The notes beneath the pieces are model-generated. The model ran no database searches, was not told where the DNA came from, and saw only the letters and a list, made by a program, of their open reading frames with translations. Both the position numbers and the translations under genes were made by a program. A stretch of 64,000 nucleotides of DNA from PALSA-1004 sp041483135 (lineage in GTDB: Bacteria; Pseudomonadota; Gammaproteobacteria; Burkholderiales; SG8-41), in NCBI GenBank assembly GCA_041483135.1, contig JBGPFE010000007.1:62001-126000 (forward strand), written 5' to 3'. Shown piece after piece: positions 53,436 through 62,021 of the stretch. How positions within the stretch are numbered: position 1 is the stretch's first letter; each line of letters begins with the position of its first letter.

Positions 53436-54161
53436 ATGAAAAAAATTCTGCTCGGAATCGTGGTGGTAGTCCTGCTCGGAATCGCCGGCGGCGCGTGGTG
53501 GCTCTACAGCTCGCTCGATTCGCTGGTGGCCTCCGCAATCCGCAAATACGGGCCCGAAATCACCGGTGCTTCCGTCAGGCTGTCGAGCATCACGATCAAA
53601 CCGGCCGACGGCAGCGTCGCGTTACACGGCCTGGTGATCGGCAATCCCAAGGACTTCAAGACCCCGCACGCGCTGTCGCTGGGCGAAATCAGCATGGCGC
53701 TCGACATCAACTCGCTCACCAAAGACGTGATCGTGATCAAAGAGATTCAGATCACCAAACCCGATGTGAGCTACGAATACACGCCGCACGGCACCAATCT
53801 CGACGTCATTCAGCGCAATATCGACAACTACGTCTCGAAAACCCAGGGCGGCAGGACCGAACCCAAAGAGAAGGGCCCCGGCAAAAAGATGATCATCTAT
53901 CATCTGTATGTGAAAGACGGCAAGATCAATTTCAGCGCGGACATGTTGAAGGGCAAGGATGTTGCCGTGCCGCTGCCCAACCTGCACCTGGCCGATATCG
54001 GCAGGAAATCGAATGGTGCGACCGCCGCTGAAGTTACCAAACAGATACTGGGCGCCATCACTCAAAGCGCGACCAAGGCCGTCAGTTCGATCAATGTCAG
54101 CGGCATCATGGAAGGCGCGAAGGAAGGTGTGGGCAGCAAGATCAAAGGGCTGTTTAAATAG
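53436..54161 (+). CDS. AsmA-like membrane-anchored periplasmic protein
   Basis: 241 residues from the ATG with AAGGAGA eight bases upstream. One N-terminal membrane helix (ILLGIVVVVLLGIAGGAWW) then a beta-groove-like domain (GPEITGASVRLSSITIKPADGSVALHGLVIGNP, part: SVALHGLVIGNPKDF; ISMALDINSLTKDVIVIKEI), as in AsmA/DUF748-type proteins involved in envelope lipid handling. The C-terminal helix region is Ala/Lys/Gly-rich. Monocistronic. Confidence 0.75.
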   Translation: MKKILLGIVVVVLLGIAGGAWWLYSSLDSLVASAIRKYGPEITGASVRLSSITIKPADGSVALHGLVIGNPKDFKTPHALSLGEISMALDINSLTKDVIVIKEIQITKPDVSYEYTPHGTNLDVIQRNIDNYVSKTQGGRTEPKEKGPGKKMIIYHLYVKDGKINFSADMLKGKDVAVPLPNLHLADIGRKSNGATAAEVTKQILGAITQSATKAVSSINVSGIMEGAKEGVGSKIKGLFK

Positions 54162-54326
54162 CCGTCTGTACGACTAGGTCAGCCGCGCTGACATGCGCGG
54201 TTACGCAGAGCGGCATGACGGTCGGCAATAGTGAGCCCGATTGTTCGCGTGGGCGCAACTTTCGGTGAGTATGCTCATGCGCGGCAGCACCTACTCTCCA
54301 AAGTCAAGATGCGTGACTGGCCCGCA

Positions 54327-55298
54327 TTACTTATTGCGTTCCTGGCCTCGTTCCTCGCCTTTACCGCGGTCTTTCTCCTGCTCCTGTCCGCGCTTGGGCT
54401 CCGGCGACGCGCCCTTACCTTGCGGACTGTTTGCCTGGCTTGACCTTGGCGCCTGCGGCTCACGCTGGGCTGCACCTTGCGGTGGCTGCTGGCGCTGATC
54501 CCGGACTGCCGGGCCTTTCTGTTGCGCTGGGGCTTGAGGCGGTGCTGACCTATGCACGTCCTCGCGTTCCTTTTGCGGCGGTTGTGCGCGGGGAGGCGCG
54601 CTCTGCTGGACCGGCGGCTGATTGGAACGCTGGCTATCCTGCTGCCTGGGACTTCTCTCCTGAGGCGCTTTTTGCTGTCCGCGCTGAGCCGGCGCGGGCG
54701 CTCTTTGCAATTCATGCTCCTGATAGTGCTGCCGCACCACGGCGTCGCGAGGCTGGTAACGGTAATTCTGGCTGTGAAGCGCCTGCTGCTGCTCTACCCG
54801 GGGATACCGGTCGCCGGAATATTTCCGCTGATAGACGGGCAGCGGAGCGGGCGCCGGAACAGAACCGCGGTTCCACTTGTCCCATCCGCGTCGTTGCTGT
54901 TCCCAATCATTGCCCCAGTGCTCGCCCCAGCGCGGCGGCGCATCCGTCCGCCACCCGCGAAAGTACTCGGGACGATTCCGGTAGTAGCGCACGGGGATGC
55001 GCAGCACGTACAGCGGCACATACCCTGGGTCCACCAGCCCCCACGGCCCGTTGTACCAGGAACTCGCGTACCAGTTATCCCCCTGGTAGACCCAGTACAT
55101 GCCATCGTAGAAGAAATAGTTCGAATTCAGTCGCGGCGCGTAATAGACCGGGTAGCCCGGCACGCGCTCGAATTCCGGATACAGCGGCAGGTTGATCCCG
55201 ATGTTCACGCCGGGAAGCCCTATGCCTATGCTCACCTGTGCGATGGCGGAAGTCGCCAACCCGAACAGCATCAACAGCACAATCAGTACGTAGCGCAT
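54327..55298 (-). CDS. secreted protein with aromatic N-terminal domain and Gln/Pro/Arg-rich tail
   Basis: 323 residues with a signal peptide (cleavage after AIA near 20). Residues ~20-150 are rich in Tyr/Trp/Gly (YFFYDGMYWVYQGDNWYASSWY, part: MYWVYQGDNWY; FRGWRTDAPPRWGEHWG), a pattern shared with small YXWGXW-type envelope proteins. Residues ~190-323 are a disordered Gln/Pro/Arg/Glu-rich tail (APPQAPAQQKGPAVRDQRQQ, in part). Function unknown; probably periplasmic. Confidence 0.75.
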   Translation of the reverse strand: MRYVLIVLLMLFGLATSAIAQVSIGIGLPGVNIGINLPLYPEFERVPGYPVYYAPRLNSNYFFYDGMYWVYQGDNWYASSWYNGPWGLVDPGYVPLYVLRIPVRYYRNRPEYFRGWRTDAPPRWGEHWGNDWEQQRRGWDKWNRGSVPAPAPLPVYQRKYSGDRYPRVEQQQALHSQNYRYQPRDAVVRQHYQEHELQRAPAPAQRGQQKAPQERSPRQQDSQRSNQPPVQQSAPPRAQPPQKEREDVHRSAPPQAPAQQKGPAVRDQRQQPPQGAAQREPQAPRSSQANSPQGKGASPEPKRGQEQEKDRGKGEERGQERNK

Positions 55299-55386
55299 TT
55301 TCTGTCCTCCAGTTCGATCAACGGAATCGCAGTGTCGTCAACGGACGGCGACACCGACCCCGGATTCTTCATCAAATTCTTCCAAC

Positions 55387-55770
55387 CTACTGCCGACGCC
55401 GGCGCAGAAAAATTCCAAGCATTACTCCAGCAGCGGCGAAGACCCCCGCAGATTTCCACGGATTTTCTTTCACGTACGCATGCGTAGTATCGGTCGCGTG
55501 TTTGGTTTTTTCACCGACAGCGGCTCTTGCCCGATCGATTCTAGCTCTCGTCTCGCTAAGCATTGTTTCGAACCGCGTGCGCAGCGTTGCGAATCCTTCG
55601 GCCGAGGAAGCGGCCGCTTCCTTGATCAATTTTTCAGCGTCAGCCACCACCATTTTCAGATCGGCCAGCAACTTGTCCTTGCTGCCGTCGTAATTGCAGA
55701 CTTGGTGGCCGGCCGTGCTCCGCTGGCCCGGGCCAGATGCATCACGGCTCGCATTTTCTCCAGTGTTCAT
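55387..55770 (-). CDS. DUF883/ElaB-YqjD-type stress protein
   Basis: 127 residues from ATG 55770 (MNTGENAS). A long amphipathic helix (KDKLLADLKMVVADAEKLIKEAAASS, part: DAEKLIKEAAASSAEG), the conserved YVKENPWKSAGVFAAAGVMLGIFL membrane segment and a RRRR end. YqjD/ElaB proteins are C-tail inner-membrane anchored and associate with ribosomes in stationary phase or protect against stress. Confidence 0.9.
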   Translation of the reverse strand: MNTGENASRDASGPGQRSTAGHQVCNYDGSKDKLLADLKMVVADAEKLIKEAAASSAEGFATLRTRFETMLSETRARIDRARAAVGEKTKHATDTTHAYVKENPWKSAGVFAAAGVMLGIFLRRRRQ

Positions 55771-55807
55771 TTCGGACCCCCGATGACCCAATATTAATTA
55801 CCAGGCT

Positions 55808-55969
55808 CTAATGCCTGATAAACCGTCTAAACGCCGTCACGATGCAGGTGAGAAGCAGCACGATGAACAGAATATTTTCGATTTCCACTTCTTTCGCGGG
55901 TATGCCGCCGAGACCCAAGGCCTCGGCGATTACGACAATCCCGAATAATGCAGCGGCGTAACACCACAT
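55808..55969 (-). CDS. DUF1328/YtjA-like small membrane protein
   Basis: A 53-residue frame, ATG preceded by AGGAG at seven bases. Two hydrophobic helices (residues 3-17 and 33-46) separated by GLGGIPAKEVEIEN, the position where DUF1328 proteins have GFGGI-A-x(5)-AKILF. The length also fits (usually ~54). It lies between the DUF883 gene and the lmo0937-like gene on the same strand, all likely stress-regulated. Confidence 0.75.
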   Translation of the reverse strand: MWCYAAALFGIVVIAEALGLGGIPAKEVEIENILFIVLLLTCIVTAFRRFIRH

Positions 55970-56014
55970 GGTAATGCTCCTGTTATCTGGAATGGCCGCG
56001 CGTCAGATCAACGA

Positions 56015-56164
56015 TTACACGGCGCTGCGCCCGCTGATGACTCTCAGCAAGACGACCACGATGGCGATCACCAGCAGAACATGAATCAAACCACCCATGG
56101 TGTAGGAGGTAACGAGGCCCAGCAGCCATAAGATGGTCAGAACAACGGCAATGGTATATAGCAT
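56015..56164 (-). CDS. lmo0937-family small membrane protein
   Basis: 49 residues (MLYTIAVVLTILWLLGLVTSY start, given as MLYTIAVVLTILWLLGLV), two helices with GGLIHVLLVIAIVVVLL, matching the short lmo0937 family. AAGGA is eight bases before the ATG; the longer frame upstream is not needed. The 14-bp motif at 56332 lies about 170 bases upstream on this gene's coding strand. Confidence 0.85.
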   Translation of the reverse strand: MLYTIAVVLTILWLLGLVTSYTMGGLIHVLLVIAIVVVLLRVISGRSAV

Positions 56165-56331
56165 GGTAATTATCCTTTCGTGCTTTGCGTTAGGTGTTCC
56201 GATCTGATGCGCGCGACCTGAAATTTCAGGGTTATGCCGCATCGAAGCTCAAGGGGCCGCGTAGCTGAAAAAACAGTCCCGGGAACCACTGATCGATGCG
56301 ACAATTGTCCTCTTCGCAACCGGAGGGTTCT

Positions 56332-56345
56332 GTACGCCAGCGAAC
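56332..56345 (-). promoter_or_regulatory. 14-bp motif, copy 1
   Basis: GTACGCCAGCGAAC on the plus strand; read toward the lmo0937-like gene it is GTTCGCTGGCGTAC followed by AGA, the same flank as at other copies. Confidence 0.55.
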
Positions 56346-56500
56346 ATACAACCGAAGATTCCCGCAGTACTCTTCGTGCGATGTCGTAGTGCGGTCACGT
56401 TGCCTTGAAACGCATCGCTTAACCGCGCACCCAAGCAGTTAGCGGTTAGTCTCGACCTCGGATTGTCTCTCTGCGGCTCCGTGTGCCGTCTGTTGGGTGT

Positions 56501-56609
56501 GCTAGTGCCGTTCCAACGTATTTCGCCAAGTGGGGCGAGCATGGAGCGCGGGGAATCCTCCCCAATTGAGGCGATCCGGATAGCCGCAGATAGTTGGAAC
56601 GGCACTAGC
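56501..56609. mobile_element. 109-bp MITE-like inverted-repeat element, copy 2
   Basis: Terminal repeats GCTAGTGCCGTTCCAAC and GTTGGAACGGCACTAGC are perfect over 17 bp. Non-coding. Same family as 11761-11870, in inverted orientation. It sits in the upstream region of the Crp-type regulator gene and could supply or block a promoter. Confidence 0.75.
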
Positions 56610-56636
56610 AGGACGCCGTCAAACCAGGAGAACCAG

Positions 56637-57416
56637 GTGCTATTTGAAAATCTATCACCCGTTGCAAACGGCCTGCATGCTGCTCTGCCCCGTAAAAACC
56701 ACCCGCGGCCGCGAGTTGCCAACCGACCATCCGCCGCAAATCTGGTGCTGGCTGCACTCCCCCATAAAGAGTACCAGCGCATGCTGACCGGCCTCGAGCC
56801 AGTCAAGCTGATTTACGGGCAAGTGCTCTATGAGCCCAAGGGACGGATTCGGCATGTCTACTTTCCCACCAGCTGCCTCGTTTCTTTGCTTACGGCAGTC
56901 GATAAGACCCGGACTTTGGAAGTTGGCATGGTCGGCAATGAAGGCATGGTCGGCATGCCCATGGTGCTGGGGATCGGCGTTTCGGCCGTGCGCGCACTCG
57001 TGCAGGGAAACGGCACGGCCATGCGCATGACAGCGGCGGGTTTTCTCGCCGAATTCAGGAAAAATCTGCCGTTGCAACGGGCGCTATTCCGCTATACGCA
57101 TTTATTGATGGCCCAGGTTTCACAAACCGCCGCATGCAACCGCTTTCATAATGCGGGGGCGCGCCTTGCCCGTTGGCTGCTGATGACCAGCGATCGCGTG
57201 CACGCGGCCGAATTTCGCCTGACGCACGAATTTCTGGCGCACATGCTGGGGGTACGTAGAGTCGGCGTGACCAAGGCTGCCAGCGAATTGGAACTAAAGA
57301 AATTAATCGTTTACAGCCGTGGCAACATCAGAATTCTGGACCTGCAGCGTCTTGAAGCGGCTGCGTGCCCGTGTTACCGCATCGTCAAAAACCTGCAAGA
57401 TCGTGCGCAGACATAG
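56637..57416 (+). CDS. Crp/Fnr-family transcriptional regulator
   Basis: 259 residues from GTG 56637, six bases after AGGAG; a longer reading would run through the MITE-like element and is rejected. The effector domain is present but degenerate (GQVLYEPKGRIRHVYFPTSCLVSLLT, part: RIRHVYFPTSCLVSLL; VGMVGNEGMVGMPMVLG), followed by a helix-turn-helix (LTHEFLAHMLGVRRVGVTKAASELE). It ends with LEAAACPCY, a Cys-x-Cys also present in the second regulator at 63554. It lacks the FeS cysteines of Fnr. Likely activator or repressor of the neighbouring stress genes. Confidence 0.85.
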   Translation: MLFENLSPVANGLHAALPRKNHPRPRVANRPSAANLVLAALPHKEYQRMLTGLEPVKLIYGQVLYEPKGRIRHVYFPTSCLVSLLTAVDKTRTLEVGMVGNEGMVGMPMVLGIGVSAVRALVQGNGTAMRMTAAGFLAEFRKNLPLQRALFRYTHLLMAQVSQTAACNRFHNAGARLARWLLMTSDRVHAAEFRLTHEFLAHMLGVRRVGVTKAASELELKKLIVYSRGNIRILDLQRLEAAACPCYRIVKNLQDRAQT

Positions 57417-57528
57417 CACCTGAAGCGGAAAATAATCCGCTGGATGCGAGACAGCGAATTCGCAACCAGAAACAACGACGCGCCGGCCGTATAAGGCCGA
57501 CACACCGTTCATCCGTTACTGCTCGTGC

Positions 57529-57768
57529 TTACCTTCTGTCTTCTCGTCTGTCTCCTTTGCCGACCTGGTTGCCGATGAGGCCACCGACCGCCGCACCGCC
57601 GACAGTTCCGAGCGCGCTGCCGCCCGTAAGCACCGCACCCCCGACAGCACCTATGCCGGCGCCAATCGCGGTATCTTTATCCCGCGTCGACATATCGGCA
57701 CACCCACCCAGGCCGAGCAGCACCGCTGCGGCGACCGCACTGACTGCAAACCTATGCATCGTTTTCAT
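57529..57768 (-). CDS. glycine-zipper outer-membrane-type lipoprotein
   Basis: 79 residues: signal with lipobox LGLGGC (Cys23), then a glycine-zipper segment (AIGAGIGAVGGAVLTGGSALGTV in part: IGAGIGAVGGAVLTGG) and GGLIGNQVGKGDRREDRR end. Such small lipoproteins occur in stress and envelope clusters. It is convergent with the Crp-type gene. Confidence 0.85.
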   Translation of the reverse strand: MKTMHRFAVSAVAAAVLLGLGGCADMSTRDKDTAIGAGIGAVGGAVLTGGSALGTVGGAAVGGLIGNQVGKGDRREDRR

Positions 57769-57845
57769 AGTAATACCTCTTTATCAAACTACGGTTAAAA
57801 AAAATGCCTGGCAGACTACTGCTTGCGACTGACCGAAGCGCCGTG

Positions 57846-58058
57846 TCACCTTAGGTTATCCATTTGGCGACCTTGCCAGCCGGAGAGTTGCCACTTCGCC
57901 GCGTGCTTCGAAATCCCGTATGTTGCCTGGATTTCGCCCGCGAGGTGATCGCGCTTGCCGGCAATCGCAGCGAGCCGATCGTCGGTAAGTTTGCCCCACT
58001 GCGCTTTGACGTTACCCTTGAAATGCGTCCAGTTACCTTCAATGCGATCCCACTTCAT
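57846..58058 (-). CDS. CsbD-family stress protein 1
   Basis: 70 residues from ATG 58058 (MKWDRIEGNWTHFKG). Conserved KAQWGKLTDDRLAAIAGKRDHLAGEI and a C-terminal WQ-rich end (QLSGWQGRQ). CsbD-like proteins are small, helical and abundant under general stress; the molecular role is unknown. Adjacent paralogue at 58126. Confidence 0.9.
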   Translation of the reverse strand: MKWDRIEGNWTHFKGNVKAQWGKLTDDRLAAIAGKRDHLAGEIQATYGISKHAAKWQLSGWQGRQMDNLR

Positions 58059-58125
58059 ATCCGTGTCCTCAAAGTTGATGGGAATCGGCATGGTGCACGC
58101 ACCGCTTGCCCGATTTCACGCCACT

Positions 58126-58344
58126 TCACTTGACGTGAGTTAATACCTTCATGCGCTTCTGCCAATCAGTGAGTTGCTTCTCCGTTTCATCCTTGGAGAT
58201 GCCATACACTGCTTGGATCTTGCCGGCGAGGTGATCGCGCTTGCCGGCAATCACATCGAGCTGATCGTCGGTTAGTTTGCCCCACTGCGTTTTGACGTTA
58301 CCCTTGAATTGCTTCCAGTTACCTTCAATGCGGTCCCAGTTCAT
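58126..58344 (-). CDS. CsbD-family stress protein 2
   Basis: 72 residues from ATG 58344 (MNWDRIEGNWKQFKG), seven bases after AAGGA. It has the full CsbD pattern KTQWGKLTDDQLDVIAGKRDHL then QLTDWQKRM. About 75% identical to the 57846 product over the first 50 residues by eye, so it is a tandem duplicate. Confidence 0.92.
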   Translation of the reverse strand: MNWDRIEGNWKQFKGNVKTQWGKLTDDQLDVIAGKRDHLAGKIQAVYGISKDETEKQLTDWQKRMKVLTHVK

Positions 58345-58563
58345 TTTCATTTCCTTAAGGTTGATTGACTATCGGCACCCGTCACAGCCCTGGCGGCACA
58401 GCAAAGCGCCACTGGAATGCCTGCGCTCAACAGCCGCGGGCAGAGGAGTTGTTTCTTCGCGGGGGCAACTACTCGAAACTACAGGTTTGCGGGCGCCCCA
58501 TCATTCAGGCGATTGTCGCCCTGCCCCGGGGTTTTCTCTGTTCGTTGGCGAACACAATGCGGA

Positions 58564-59190
58564 CTAATTCGTCATTCGCATAAAGGAGGGCGGCGAAACG
58601 ACGCGGGTACTGAATGGGAGGCTTGACGCCATGATGCCGCCATCCGTCCGGTTGCCTTTTCCGCTTAGCGCGAATGCGGACGCAACGGCACTTTTCATGG
58701 ATGATGGCAAGTCGCGGCCCGGGATTACCCTGCTGAGCGGAGGCTTGTATCCACGACGGAGCAGGCCTGCCACCAATCCGGCAACCAGCAGCGGCGCAAG
58801 CCAGATCGCCAGCATTTTCAGCAGATACGGCCCCCTTTGTTCGTCCGCCTCGGTATCCAGCAGTTGGCGATACTCGCCCCTCACAAACGCGACCCGCTCG
58901 CCAGTGGCGGTCGCCGGAAATGTCAGTCGCGTGCCGTTTGACATGCGCACCATCCGCGGGTTTTCCGACCATACCAGTGCGCCACGGGCCGGTTCCGCTC
59001 CGGCATCCCTTCCGAACAAAATCGACGAAGCCTCGTTCGAGAGTTTGCTCAGGAACTGGGGATCGTGCGGCATCTGCTGCGCCCGGGGCAGATTCATCCA
59101 TCCGTACGTGATAGCCACGATGGTCCACATGACCGTCAACGTCATCCACAGAGGCCACCATCCGCCGTGTCGATTAAACATACGGGCCAT
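58564..59190 (-). CDS. hypothetical membrane protein
   Basis: 208 residues. One N-terminal helix (WWPLWMTLTVMWTIVAITYGW), a ~90-residue extracytoplasmic region (LTFPATATGERVAFVRGEYRQLL), a second helix (MLAIWLAPLLVAGLVAGLL), then an RRGYKPP turn and a ~60-residue Ser/Pro-rich tail that looks unlike the rest, perhaps produced by loss of the original stop codon. No family recognised. The 14-bp motif is 27 bases upstream of its start. Confidence 0.55.
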   Translation of the reverse strand: MARMFNRHGGWWPLWMTLTVMWTIVAITYGWMNLPRAQQMPHDPQFLSKLSNEASSILFGRDAGAEPARGALVWSENPRMVRMSNGTRLTFPATATGERVAFVRGEYRQLLDTEADEQRGPYLLKMLAIWLAPLLVAGLVAGLLRRGYKPPLSRVIPGRDLPSSMKSAVASAFALSGKGNRTDGGIMASSLPFSTRVVSPPSFMRMTN

Positions 59191-59216
59191 TGTCGTCCGC
59201 TCCCTGGATCCGGTCT

Positions 59217-59230
59217 GTGCGCTGTCGAAC
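59217..59230 (-). promoter_or_regulatory. 14-bp motif, copy 2 (diverged)
   Basis: Read toward the 58564 gene it is GTTCGACAGCGCAC followed by AGA; two changes from the consensus. It is only 27 bases from the start codon. Confidence 0.4.
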
Positions 59231-59268
59231 AGAAGAAGGGATTTATCAATCGCAGCTGCGCTCGCCCC

Positions 59269-60453
59269 TCAGCGCCCAAGCAATTCGCCTGCCGGTTTGA
59301 GCGATTCGACGCGGTCGCAGATCACTTTGGCGATGGCGACCAGCGGCGCACCGAGCAGCAGGCCCCACACTCCCCACAACCACCCAAAAAACAGCAAAGC
59401 AATGAACAACACTGCGGCGTTCACGCGTGCGAACCGGCTTTGCAGCCAGGTCATGAACACGAACCCGATGGCGCCCATCACCAGCAGCGACACGCCTGCA
59501 ACCGCGAGCGCGTAGAGCAGCGAGCCGAATTGCAGAAACGCGGCCACGCCGCTGACCAGCGCGATCAACACCGAGCCCAGGTAGGGGATGAAGTGCAGCA
59601 CGCCGGCGGCGACGCCCAATACGCCTGCCTGCTCCAACCCAAGCGCCCCGAACGCGAGCCAGGTGCAAACCGCCACCAAGGCGTTCGACAAGAACATGGC
59701 GAGCAGGTAACGCTGGATCTGCACGTCAACCTCCTCGAGTATCCGCACTGCGTCTTTCTTGCGTGCCAGCGACGGCCCGACGAACTGCACCAGCTTGCGC
59801 CGGAAATGCGTGCCCGAAGCGAGCAGGAAATAGGTGAGCAACAACACAATCGGCGTTTGCGCGGCAACCGTAATGAGCAGCGCGGATTGCGCGAGCGCGT
59901 AGTCACGCAACCAGGCGGTGGGCTCGGACGTCTTGACCACGACCACGCGCGCTCCCGGCTTCGTGCCTGCGTCAGTGGCAGCCCCCTGGATCTCGTTGGC
60001 GGCTTCCTGCATGTTCTGCAGTGCGGTCGGGCTGCTGGTGCGCGCGGCGCTCAAGCTTTGCCGCAGCTTGCGCGCGGCGTCGGGAAGCTTTTCGATCATC
60101 GTCGCGGCCTCGTCGTGCAACGAAACTGCGATCCAGGACAAGCTGCCGACCAGCACGGCCAGCACCAGTGCCGCTGCCACCGGACCCGGGACGCGACGTG
60201 CCTGTAACCAGTCCACCACCGGCTTCAGCGCGTAGCTCGCGAGGATGCCGATCAACAACGGGACGAAGAAGGCGCGCGCCAGATACAGCGCGGCGACGAG
60301 CGCGATGACGGTCAGTACGCCGACCGCTACGGTCAGGCGCGAAATTCGGGGTGCGTGCCCGGCGACTTCAGTTGGCTGCGCTGTAGCGTCAGCTGCCACA
60401 TCGGCAACGACCGCGGCGACGGCTGCACTGGCGGAATTAGTCATAGCCTGCAT
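59269..60453 (-). CDS. AI-2E-family (YdiK/PerM-type) permease
   Basis: 394 residues, about eight helices in the family pattern: LYLARAFFVPLLIGILASYALKPVVDWLQAR near residue 60 (part: FVPLLIGILASYALKPVVDWL), a long soluble loop, then LLLTYFLLASGTHFRRKLV and GLEQAGVLGVAAGVLHFIPYLG, and the C-terminal GLLLGAPLVAIAKVICD. Some members export autoinducer-2, others are Na+/H+ antiporters; substrate unknown. Confidence 0.9.
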   Translation of the reverse strand: MQAMTNSASAAVAAVVADVAADATAQPTEVAGHAPRISRLTVAVGVLTVIALVAALYLARAFFVPLLIGILASYALKPVVDWLQARRVPGPVAAALVLAVLVGSLSWIAVSLHDEAATMIEKLPDAARKLRQSLSAARTSSPTALQNMQEAANEIQGAATDAGTKPGARVVVVKTSEPTAWLRDYALAQSALLITVAAQTPIVLLLTYFLLASGTHFRRKLVQFVGPSLARKKDAVRILEEVDVQIQRYLLAMFLSNALVAVCTWLAFGALGLEQAGVLGVAAGVLHFIPYLGSVLIALVSGVAAFLQFGSLLYALAVAGVSLLVMGAIGFVFMTWLQSRFARVNAAVLFIALLFFGWLWGVWGLLLGAPLVAIAKVICDRVESLKPAGELLGR

Positions 60454-60502
60454 GCGCTCAGGGGCGGTACCGGCCGCAAGTCAGAATGCCGGCAGTTCCG
60501 CC

Positions 60503-61087
60503 TTACTTTTTGATGCTCATTTCATTGCTGACACTGCGCACTCCCTCGATGCCGTGGGCAACTTCGATGGCGCGGTCGATCTGGCTCTGATTGTCGACGA
60601 AGCCGCTGAGCTGGACTTCGCCTTTGCGCGTTACGGCAGCGATGTCGAAGCTCTTGACGTACGCATCGGCTAGCAGCGCGGCCTTGACCTTGGTCGTAAC
60701 AATTCCGTCATCGACTTTGTTGCCTACCGTCGTCGCCGCGCCCTTCAGGCTCACTTTGTTGTCTATGCTTTTGACACCCGCCACCCCGCGGGTGACTGCG
60801 ATCGCGCGATCGATCAGTGTCTGGTTATCGACAAAACCGCTCAACTGGACTTCGCCCTTGCGGGTTTCGACCTTGAAACCAAAACTCTTGACGTCCGGGT
60901 CGGCAAGTAACGCGGATTTAACCCGGGCGGTAACCACGCTGTCGTCAAGCTCCGTGCCCACCGTCGTGCTCGGCGGCGGCGTGCCGGCCGCTTCCTGAGG
61001 CTTGTTACAGCCGGCGATAAAAATTGTCATCACGCCTGCCAGCGTCGTTGCACTTAAAAAAACAAGCAATCCAATGCGGGCTCTCAT
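60503..61087 (-). CDS. two-BON-domain lipoprotein (OsmY-like)
   Basis: 194 residues from ATG 61087 (GGAG ten bases upstream). Lipobox MTIFIAGC (Cys26), then two nearly identical BON domains (VVTARVKSALLADPDVKSF and GIVTTKVKAALLADAYVKSF; each with TRKGEVQLSGFVDNQ). It is a periplasmic or outer-membrane stress protein that binds lipid surfaces. The domain duplication looks recent. The 14-bp motif lies 72 bases upstream. Confidence 0.9.
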   Translation of the reverse strand: MRARIGLLVFLSATTLAGVMTIFIAGCNKPQEAAGTPPPSTTVGTELDDSVVTARVKSALLADPDVKSFGFKVETRKGEVQLSGFVDNQTLIDRAIAVTRGVAGVKSIDNKVSLKGAATTVGNKVDDGIVTTKVKAALLADAYVKSFDIAAVTRKGEVQLSGFVDNQSQIDRAIEVAHGIEGVRSVSNEMSIKK

Positions 61088-61158
61088 GTGAAATTTTCTC
61101 CATGCAGGAAGTTTGTGACCGTGCATGCACACCTTCCTCCGGTTCGCCACGTTGCTCT

Positions 61159-61172
61159 GTGCGCCAGCGCAC
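61159..61172 (-). promoter_or_regulatory. 14-bp motif, copy 3 (perfect palindromic arms)
   Basis: GTGCGCCAGCGCAC: the 6-bp arms GTGCGC and GCGCAC are fully complementary. Read toward the BON gene it is followed by AGAG. Confidence 0.65.
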
Positions 61173-61267
61173 GTAAGATGCAGACGGCATGAAAGAATCG
61201 TTACGGCCAAGCCCGAGCGATATACCGCTACGGGATGATGTCAGGGCACAAGTCGCTTACGACTTGG

Positions 61268-61281
61268 GTACGCCAGCGCAC
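61268..61281 (+). promoter_or_regulatory. 14-bp motif, copy 4
   Basis: GTACGCCAGCGCAC, flanked by GG before and AGA after, 110 bases before the 61391 start codon. Confidence 0.65.
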
Positions 61282-61390
61282 AGACTGTCCTGAGGGAAGG
61301 AAGACAATTACCGCACCGGTCAACGATCATGGACCGGTTTTCTCCACAATTTCGTGTGCAGTTTTCGTCAGCTACTAGAGAGGAACCATC

Positions 61391-61816
61391 ATGGATATTT
61401 CCAAACTTTTTACGCCGGCAATAGCGGCGATTATGCTGGGCGCCGCAGCGCTCGTTTCCGTTGCGAACGCAAATAGCGATGAAATCGTCCAGATCGCCGG
61501 GAGCGTGTCCTATGTGTCTGGAGGCGTCGGAACGGATTCGATCGACCGCCTCAGTTCGCTCGCCGGGAACTTCAATCTCAAACTCGTGTTCGCTCTGAAG
61601 TCCGGCGACTACGTGAGCGACGTCAAGGTCACCATCGCCGACGCGGCGGGCAAAACGCTTGTGGATACCACGTCCGAAGGGCCGTGGTTCTTGACCAAGT
61701 TACCGATGGGAAAATATCAAATCGTCGCAACCTTTGCCGGCAATCCGGAAAAACGCACCATCGCCGTCGGCGCGGAAAAACTCAAAACTATCGATTTTCG
61801 GTGGGACTCTGAGTAG
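61391..61816 (+). CDS. secreted carboxypeptidase-regulatory-like (Ig-fold) protein
   Basis: 141 residues with a signal peptide (cleavage after ANA near 27). It has a beta-sandwich part with VTIADAAGKTLVDTTSEGPWFLTKLPMGKYQIVAT (part: LPMGKYQIVATFAG), the typical strand-turn-strand of carboxypeptidase regulatory or transthyretin-like domains. Periplasmic, function unknown. The ATG has a good AGAGAGGA site. Confidence 0.78.
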   Translation: MDISKLFTPAIAAIMLGAAALVSVANANSDEIVQIAGSVSYVSGGVGTDSIDRLSSLAGNFNLKLVFALKSGDYVSDVKVTIADAAGKTLVDTTSEGPWFLTKLPMGKYQIVATFAGNPEKRTIAVGAEKLKTIDFRWDSE

Positions 61817-62021
61817 CGGCGTGAAACGGTCGTATGGCCGTTGTCTAGGGTCATGCAACTTCGCGCAATGTGCGTTACCGTACGGACAATAAATGGTTAT
61901 CCGCGCAATCTACGCAACGATCCGGTAGTCAGGAGCGAGTCAATCACGGTGTGCGGCTGCTTGCCGTCAGGTCGCCATGCCGTTGCAACTATTTTGGATG
62001 GCTATTTCAGGAGAAAAGAAC

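Larger units (their letters stand above)
56243..56636. other. 394-base divergent region with motif and MITE-like element
   Basis: There is no gene. It contains one copy of the GTRCGCCAGCGCAC motif (56332) and, from 56501, a 109-bp inverted-repeat element that ends 27 bases before the Crp-type regulator's start codon. Confidence 0.6.
61088..61390. other. 303-base divergent promoter region between two stress genes
   Basis: No gene. It carries two copies of the 14-bp motif, each nearer to one of the divergent genes. The rest shows no recognisable promoter boxes. Confidence 0.6.

Noticed and set aside
54178..54192. GTCAGC-CGC-GCTGAC hairpin after the AsmA-like gene
   Set aside because: Only a 6-bp stem with no T-run; too weak to call a terminator.
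56463..56636. N-terminal extension of the Crp-type regulator through the MITE-like element
   Set aside because: It would translate both inverted repeats; the GTG at 56637 has an ideal ribosome site.
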